Below, piece after piece: positions 57,668 through 64,000 of a stretch of DNA of 64,000 nucleotides (position 1 is the first letter of the stretch; each line of letters begins with the position of its first letter). The stretch is from positions 90,311-154,310 of the forward strand of contig JAAEAF010002579.1 of the NCBI GenBank assembly GCA_011037195.1, written 5' to 3'. A program made the position numbers and the translations under genes. Under the pieces are notes generated by a model, which was not told the origin of the DNA, made no database searches, and saw nothing but the letters and a program-made list of their open reading frames with translations. Source of the DNA: Triatoma infestans (Eukaryota > Arthropoda > Insecta > Hemiptera > Reduviidae).

Positions 57668-59555
57668 TTTTTTTTTTTATTACCATAGCAACAAGTTGGC
57701 TGTGGCGCTACTAGGTTGGTCTACAAAAAAGATAACTATCTCCAAAGCGTTCATCCACTGGACAAGATTGCAAAGTTCTAACACTCTACAAAAAAAAAAA
57801 GTGCTAAAATTACTCAGACAGACTATTGTTGTCACTGAATCATTCTCCAGCAAATACAAGAGCATTTATAGTAATCAAACGCAGTCTAAAGGAATAGAGT
57901 GGAAGATATGGAATGTGAAGCCAACTGACTGGAAAGGGCTGTAAATGGATCAAAAGGTTTTGAGATCTTTATGGGCTCAGTACGATTCTAGGAATGTTTG
58001 AAGGAGGTCGTAGATTTTCCATGGAAGCATTCATAGATTCTTTAGATTCTTTTGGAACTTCGGGTCAGATTCAAGGTTACAAGATACAGTTCGGTTTTGT
58101 AAGTCTCTATTGGTTTAAACAGTGTGCTATCTATTAGTTTGGCGTTTAATAGTAACCGCGATCTATTTACTAATAGTCTTACCAGCGATTCAGTTTATTT
58201 TCAATGTCTGTTAGTTTTAATGCAAATTTCTCCAATTAAATGATATAAGGAAATGTAATATATGTAGGAAAAATTTTGAATTTGAAGAAACTTTGTTTAA
58301 TGAATAATAAGGAGGCCAGTAAAGTCGTGTGAATGTTTCACATTAGTGTAATGGAACTAGCCTGTAAAGTCACAGAAGAGGTGGACCCAGTAGTTTCGTT
58401 AGTAATCGCACCAAGGCGCCAGTAAACGCGCTACCAAGCACACTTCAACCATGCATTACATTCTCTGCATTACGCCACTGCAATGTGTGGGCAAATTGGC
58501 CACAACACTATAGCCAGTCTTTCTCACCTAGAAGAGGTAAGTGAAAGTGAATATAAGCAAATCATCTGAGTGGCTTATTGCGAGGCACAACTTCTATTTT
58601 GAGGAATCAGTCAAAAATTTTGCTTTGAAGAGGTCGGCCTTTAATAAAGAATCTCCAACAATCATTTACCAACTTTACTTTAAAAAGTAAACATCAGACA
58701 CTACACCAACCTCAACCTTGAAAAGTTCACCTTGCTAGTCATGTCTACTAGCTTACCACTGACAGAACTAGCAAGAAGTCTAACTTGTCACAACAATCTT
58801 CAAGCGAATCCCGGCAGCTACACAACCTTCATCATTGACTCTTCGTTCCATCTCGCTCTATACACTCTTCTCTTCTAACTCGGTAAAAATTATTTGTTTG
58901 ATTAATGCCAGTTCCTTAATGTTCATTGATTCAGTCACAAAATCTGCTACCATTACTACTACTACTACCACCATTACGTGATCCCCCTCCCTTACTACAT
59001 TTTTCTTATGTAATTTATTGCAGCGGTATCGTAAACGCAAAATCTGATGTAAATAAAGTTATTCTTATCCATTCATTTTTTGCCAATTATAATGAGAATT
59101 CAGATACCTGTGGAAAGAGCTCGAAGTATTATTTATAAAATTTCTCCCTGAATTATAAATTAAATTAATTAAGAGAAGCAAAAGTACATAACAATTAAAG
59201 CTCACCGAAAATAGTATTTCGTTGTCCACCATTGCTATTTTCTACTTTTTTTTCTTTTCTTTAATTTTAATAGAAAACTTTGACAGGGCATAATAAAATC
59301 TCCGCTGAAAGTGGTAGAGTTTTTTAAAAAAAGTTTTCTCAGCCGCCTGTGACCCCCTTCTTTGGTAAAACTTTAATGCAAAACGCCTCCTCTTATTCAA
59401 TTAACTTTTTCTCACCATCACTTGATGAATCTTATCTCTGAAACATCGTATTTTGCACCGGAACTTTCCACTATAGAGATTACTTTTTTTGGGCGAGGAT
59501 AGGGTAGTCGGAAGTAAGTGAAAACGGTGTTTTCAGATATATGAAACATATTAAC
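57668..59555. other. unannotated; includes GC-balanced patch
   Basis: A 93-residue frame at 57663-57944 (for example KSIYSNQTQSKGIEWKIWNV) and the GC-balanced stretch 58360-58840 are not recognised; either could be decayed element coding. 58324-58346 (AAAGTCGTGTGAATGTTTCA) is a Rep-A right-end scrap. Confidence 0.35.
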
Positions 59556-59559
59556 AAAA

Positions 59560-60320
59560 TTCTACAGTGAAACACTCATATGATTTATCTCTTAACTGCA
59601 GTTTTTCACAATTGTGATAGTTAAATTATTACTTTTCTTTACTGCTGGCGAGTCAAATTTTTGAAACTGAGTTTTCACTGGAAATATATGTTTTGAAATC
59701 CACTTAGACTCAAAATGGTTTCAAAACAATTTCTAATAATGTAAGAAGTGGTTTTTCGAAATGTTTTGTATGAGTATGTGTGTGTTCAGCATTACTAAAA
59801 AAAGGAAAATTCAAACTTACTAGTTTTCTTTGAACTTCTCATGTACTTAGATGTGTGACTTTTATTAGCAACATTTTTCGGAAACCCTGAGGACAGGGTT
59901 ATATACAGATAGAAGACTATTACTTTTGTTTGAAATAGCCCTCCGAGCAAATTCAATTGAGAGAGTTTTTGTGAGGGAGAGGAGAGGTTAAGCTATCCTC
60001 TAAAGTATCATTCCAATTGATTATACGTCTCTGGTCTATGTGTAATTAGAATTAAATGTATTGCCTGGTAGTACGCGACAATACACAATAGTTTTCCATT
60101 TTTCTGCAATGTTCTCCAGAAAGCAGAATGAGTTTCATTTAATTTAGGATGCTGGCTATACATATATAGAAACCTATCACTTTTGTTTGAAACTCCCTCC
60201 CCAAAAAAATATTGAAGGCTGTCTACTAAACATTTAATAGAAAATGTGAAAAGTCTGAAGAACGTTTGTCAATTATAGCTATGTAAAAGAAAGGCGTGTG
60301 AGTATATCATACCAGATTTT
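59560..60320 (+). repeat. Rep-A: reversed end then a full copy
   Basis: 59560-59615 is a minus-oriented right end (GTGAAACACTCATATGATTT). A plus copy starts near 59631 (GCGAGTCAAATTTTTGAAAC) and ends with GAAAGGCGTGTGAGTATATC then ATACCAGATTTTTTTT at about 60320. Confidence 0.65.
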
Positions 60321-60329
60321 TTTTCTTTT

Positions 60330-62430
60330 TTAAACGCAGTGAAAAATTCTTTGACTTGAAGTGTTTTCCAATTCTTCATTACTTTGGAATTTGACACCAC
60401 ATAATGTCACTTTGAAATGAAATCTAATGGTGGTGCGAGATCCAGGCTATAAAGCGGATGTGAACTAATTTGTCAACAATTCAAGCATTCATTGTGCACT
60501 CTGAAAGTATTCCTCTCCAACACCAAATACGTCAGGATCTTTTTTGAGGAACACAGACTGCGTTCTTCTATCCTAATTAAGTCTATCTTCTTGGATGAGG
60601 GCATCTAAATACTAGTTGAAATCTCAATCGGTCCATCGCATACGTTATAAATCAGGCACACTTGTTCGGCCAATTTTGAATTGATCAACCCACTTGTAGA
60701 AGTTCATACGATTCGTATAACATGTTTTGTTAGTAAATTTCCATTGGTTTCGAGCGAGGGCTCGTCAAAACCGGAAATCGTATCATTGAACTCTGCTCTG
60801 TACCGAATTGCAGAAAGATTTGTCTTCAGAAAAAGTGCGATGTATAAAGAAAAATATTGAAGCAGCTGTTTTCAAATATTTTCAACTGCTAATTTCATAA
60901 GTTTCGTTTAGTCTTCTGTAATTTACAGTTCTTTGTAATTTTACTTACTGCAAAGATCGTCGTCAGTCAATAATGATTGGCTGAATAATGATTAAGACAG
61001 TAAAAGCAATTCTGTGCAACAAGTTTCCTTGAAGGGCTTTATTAATTGCTTGTTACAATAGTGTTGCATTACTATAAGGGCTATCACCTAATAAAGTAAA
61101 GGGAATAATCCCCTCTTTTAACTTGCAACTTTAACGTCACAACATGGCCTTCCATGAGGACTTAATACGATTCACTTTGCATAGTACAAGTTGCTTAAAT
61201 AAACTTTTACACTAAAGGAAAAGGAAGTAAAATAGTATGATGATGGGGGGGTAGGGTGGCAGAGAGTGAGAGAGGGACATTTTAATTTAGTGAAAACGGA
61301 CGTTGAAAAACCAATGTAAACTAGAACGTTCTTCACAAAGTAGTCTCAACAAGTAATGGTACTACAAGTTCCCAAGTATATATTACATAAAAGTGCCCCC
61401 TTTTCTCGTAACTATTATCTCTATTGTGTTTTAAACCTATTGCCACAACAAGGGGGCGGAGTGAATTTAACTACCAAGTGGTAAAAACAGCGTTAGTTAT
61501 GGTGTGCGCACCATGTATAATCTCCTATATGGTAAGGTTATGTCACGAAAGTGTGGTGTGTGTGTGTGTCTAATTTAAGTAAAGTGTTTATGTAAAATAG
61601 TAAACAGAAGTTTTACAAGCCGGCCTTCTAAATAACTACATTATGTGCCAATTTACAAGGCTAACAGCTAATGAATTTTGTAATTAAGGAATTATAATTT
61701 TTAGGAAAAACATTTTTGGCCAAACTGTTTGAATTAGTTGGGCGTAAGATAAGGATATCAAGCGTAAATTATTATTTTGTTTTTCTACTAAAAAAAAAAA
61801 AACTTGGGAAATCTGGAAAACAAAAACAATATCTGATAGAAAACAGAAAATCAACCCAAAATATTAAAAAAAACAAAAAAACAAAGAACATAAAAGAAAA
61901 ACATGTCATTTCGTTTTTCCTTAAAATAAAAAACAAAATTTGTTCTAAGAAGAACAAAAAATACATAAATGCCCCATAAATATAATATATGAATTTTACC
62001 AACTAAAAATAAAAGTGTAATAAATCAGGACATGTCCCGGTTATAACATCAGGACACAAACATCCTGGTTGGATGCAAAAAAAAAGAAATGAAAAAAGGG
62101 ATCATAATTCGTTAAATGGCAGATTTCCCAATACTTTTTCTAGAGTTATACCAGGTTCAATCCCCCCCCCCCCAACTCAATATTGGCAAATGGAGGTCTT
62201 TTATTTTATAAATTCCAGCTCACAATAGTTATAAAAGTGAGTCTACACAGATACACTATGTTGGGAGAATAAAATAACTAGTAGATAAAAGATAAATCTT
62301 AATAAAGGTAAAACTACTAATAAATTCAATTTTTGTTTTATTTAGGCCGAAGTATTGTCTTGTTATAAGATGGTGATAAAATGAACCGCTTTTTCAGCCA
62401 AGCTTGATTTTATGTTTTTCACATATATAG
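60330..62430. other. unannotated AT-rich spacer
   Basis: GT tract at 61556-61568, A-rich 61787-61970 (Lys-rich frame there is compositional), C12 run at 62163-62174. Confidence 0.35.
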
Positions 62431-62439
62431 TGGTTTACA

Positions 62440-62968
62440 GATTTTTCTTTTTTTCCCCTTACGTTTCGGCACTAAGCGTGCCATCCTCTGAGGAGTACTA
62501 CAATTTAAACATTATTCACAAATTATTACATTAATTTTTAACATATATAAAGTATACTGAATAAAAATACAATTAAACATTTAATTTTCGTCCAAAAATT
62601 ACTAACCATATTACAATCTGCTTTTACATATAATTTGTTCTATAGGCTTCGTTATTTATTTATTTTTGCTAACATTGTCTGTTATATGTCTAATTCGTCT
62701 AATTTTAATTAAAACTTTAATCTGCCATAAATTTTTAATTAGGACCATGTGGTTTTCTTATTGCATACTTTTTTTTATACTTTCTTGTCTGTAAAACTTT
62801 TAAATTTTTATTTTAATAATATATTTATATTATATCCTTTAATTTGGTATTTTTTAATAATTTTTTACATTATTTAACTTATTGATACTTACAGATTCGA
62901 TTAGAGTCACCCTGCCTACTTGGCTGTATGATGGAGGACTGGAATTTAAATTACCGCTCTTTTTGGTA
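62440..62968 (-). mobile_element. inverted pseudo-LTR arm of a Penelope-like element
   Basis: 62604-62968 is the reverse complement, with scattered changes, of 63631-64000, the sequence after the endonuclease frame: CTGCCATAAATTTTTAATTA, GACCATGTGGTTTTC and CTACTTGGCTGTATGATGGA match in order. 62440-62603 should be matched beyond the window end. Penelope-like elements are known to have pseudo-LTRs that are often inverted and truncated at the 5' side. Confidence 0.8.
62455..62495 (-). ncRNA. hammerhead-like motif in the pseudo-LTR, one core change
   Basis: Minus strand: CTCCT (62495-62491), CAGAGGA (62490-62484; the box CUGANGA with U4 changed to A), one extra T, stem II GGCAC-GCTTA-GTGCC (5 pairs), GAAA (62467-62464), CG, TA (cleavage triplet GTA), then AGGGG, which pairs CTCCT including one G-U. 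Same plan as at 33.4 and 50.6 kb, but attached to an actual Penelope-like endonuclease. The U4 change is expected to weaken or abolish cleavage. Confidence 0.6.
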
Positions 62969-63012
62969 ATGTAGCTATTTTATTATTCCTGGTAGCTATT
63001 TTATTACATATG

Positions 63013-63409
63013 TAACAAAGCATAAAGACAAAGAAGAGACATACTACCAAAAAGAAATAATATATGAGATTAAATGTGAATGTCAAGCTACATTGGGTAC
63101 ACTAAAAACTTTTTAATAACTAGAATAGAGCAGCACAAAAAATCATTAACTAATAAAACTAGCTCTGGGACATCATTAATAAAACACTATAAACGTACAA
63201 ATCACGAATTCGATTTCACCAATGCAAAAATAATAGAGAGAGAAAAAGATACAACAAAAAGAAAAATTTTGGAAGCTATAAACATCGAGTTAAACATAGC
63301 TACCATTTTTCTGAATAAAACAGTCAATGATAGAAAAGAATGTGCACAAATTAAAAGTTACACAAACATAATAAATAATCTAAAACAATATATAGTAAAG
63401 ACAGAGTAG
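63013..63409 (+). pseudogene. Penelope-like GIY-YIG endonuclease domain
   Basis: The C-terminal endonuclease of a Penelope-like polyprotein. About 63014-63075 reads KDKEETYYQKEIIYEIKCEC, then a -1 shift leads to the open frame SSYIGYTKNFLITRIEQHKK and on to a stop at 63407-63409. Visible features: the YIG half of GIY-YIG, with YEIKCEC just before it providing the CxC of the family zinc-binding motif; TRIEQH with the catalytic Arg; SLIKHYKRTNHEFDF with the His residues; KIIEREKDTTKRKILEAINI with the catalytic Glu in LEAI. The domain is nearly complete (about 130 residues) apart from the frameshift. The upstream RT is absent: an inverted pseudo-LTR stands where it should be. Downstream is the second pseudo-LTR arm. 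Confidence 0.88.
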
Positions 63410-63630
63410 AAATAACCTAATAGATTACAACCTCCTCTAAAAGCATACTTAGTTAATTCATAGAACTAGATAATAAAAAAAAAAGAAATATGTAAAAAAC
63501 AATTAATAATATAAATGAAAAATAAATAAACAAAAACAAAAATATATATCTTATATTAAAATAACTTACATTATAATAATATCTAAAATATAATAACAGA
63601 TGTAAAAAGTCATATGATAAATACGTCAGA

Positions 63631-64000
63631 ACCAAAAAGAGCGGCAAATTAAATTTTAGTCCACCATCATACAGCCAAGTAGGCAAGGTGACTCTAATTG
63701 AATCTGTAAGTATCAATAAGTTAAATAATGTAAAAGTTTATTTAAAAAATACCAAATTAAAGGATATAATATAAATAAAATAATAAAATAAAAATTTAAA
63801 AGTTTTACAGACAAGAAATTATAAAAAAAATAATAAAGAAAAGTATGCAAAAGGAAACCACGTGGTCCTAATTAAAAATTTATGGCAGATTAAAGTTTTA
63901 GTTAAAATTAGATGAATTAGACATATAACAAACAATGTTAGCAAAATAAACAAATAACGAAGCCTATAAGACATATGTAAAAGCAGATTTTAATATGGTT
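63631..64000 (+). mobile_element. right pseudo-LTR arm of the Penelope-like element, cut by window end
   Basis: Begins ACCAAAAAGAGCGGCAAATT and mirrors 62968-62604. By symmetry the ribozyme-like core equivalent to 62455-62495 should lie about 110-150 bases past the end of the window, on the plus strand. Confidence 0.8.

Noticed and set aside
58360..58840. GC-balanced patch as decayed coding sequence
   Set aside because: I could not find any consistent protein motif in six frames by eye, so no call was made.
58858..59138. Overlapping frames on both strands with Leu/Pro or Val runs
   Set aside because: Driven by the ACTACTACTACC-type simple repeat near 58955-58975.

Overview
This is AT-rich, non-coding, repeat-dominated DNA from a eukaryote, most likely an invertebrate animal. 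The evidence is the near absence of long open frames, abundant microsatellites and homopolymers, tRNA-derived SINE sequence with box A/B promoters, many decayed non-LTR retrotransposon (LINE) fragments, a Penelope-like element, hAT-type ends and large foldbacks. I cannot name the species. I see no host protein-coding gene I would defend; almost every frame that encodes something recognisable is retroelement protein.

Layout. 1-6.7 kb: a SINE-like repeat, a retroposon tail and a LINE C-terminal relic (3.77-4.26 kb). 6.7-14.2 kb: three more LINE relics, namely a Jockey-like reverse transcriptase split by an insert (6.96-8.2 kb), a minus-strand LINE 3' half ending in a 3' stem-loop (9.6-10.6 kb) and a LINE 3' half with a TTA tail (12.85-14.2 kb). 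14-32 kb: many copies of one unclassified interspersed repeat ('Rep-A'), an RNase H-bearing LINE next to a tRNA-like head (20.46-21.5 kb), and a second copy of that LINE (31.85-32.3 kb). 33-41 kb: four foldback elements, three of which carry hammerhead-ribozyme-like cores, plus one very large palindrome (35.4-36.2 kb). 42-47 kb: the densest Rep-A block, with internally tandem copies. 47-57 kb: a direct duplication, another LINE RNase H relic, a foldback with an apparently complete hammerhead core (50.6 kb), a SINE inserted in Rep-A with a target-site duplication, a non-autonomous hAT-like element, a further hammerhead-like motif followed by 72 T, and a LINE C-terminus. 62.4-64 kb: a truncated Penelope-like element with a GIY-YIG endonuclease frame between inverted pseudo-LTR arms, one of which holds another hammerhead-like core.

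How the pieces relate. LINEs supply the retrotransposition machinery; the SINE at 52.3 kb carries a 3' tail shared with the RNase H LINE at 20.5 kb, so the two look like a LINE/SINE partnership. Penelope-like elements are known to carry hammerhead ribozymes in their pseudo-LTRs, and the foldbacks at 33.3, 37.9, 40.3 and 50.4 kb look like related, mostly non-autonomous derivatives. The most interesting content is this set of ribozyme-like foldbacks and the abundant, modular Rep-A family. All coordinates of repeat edges are by eye.
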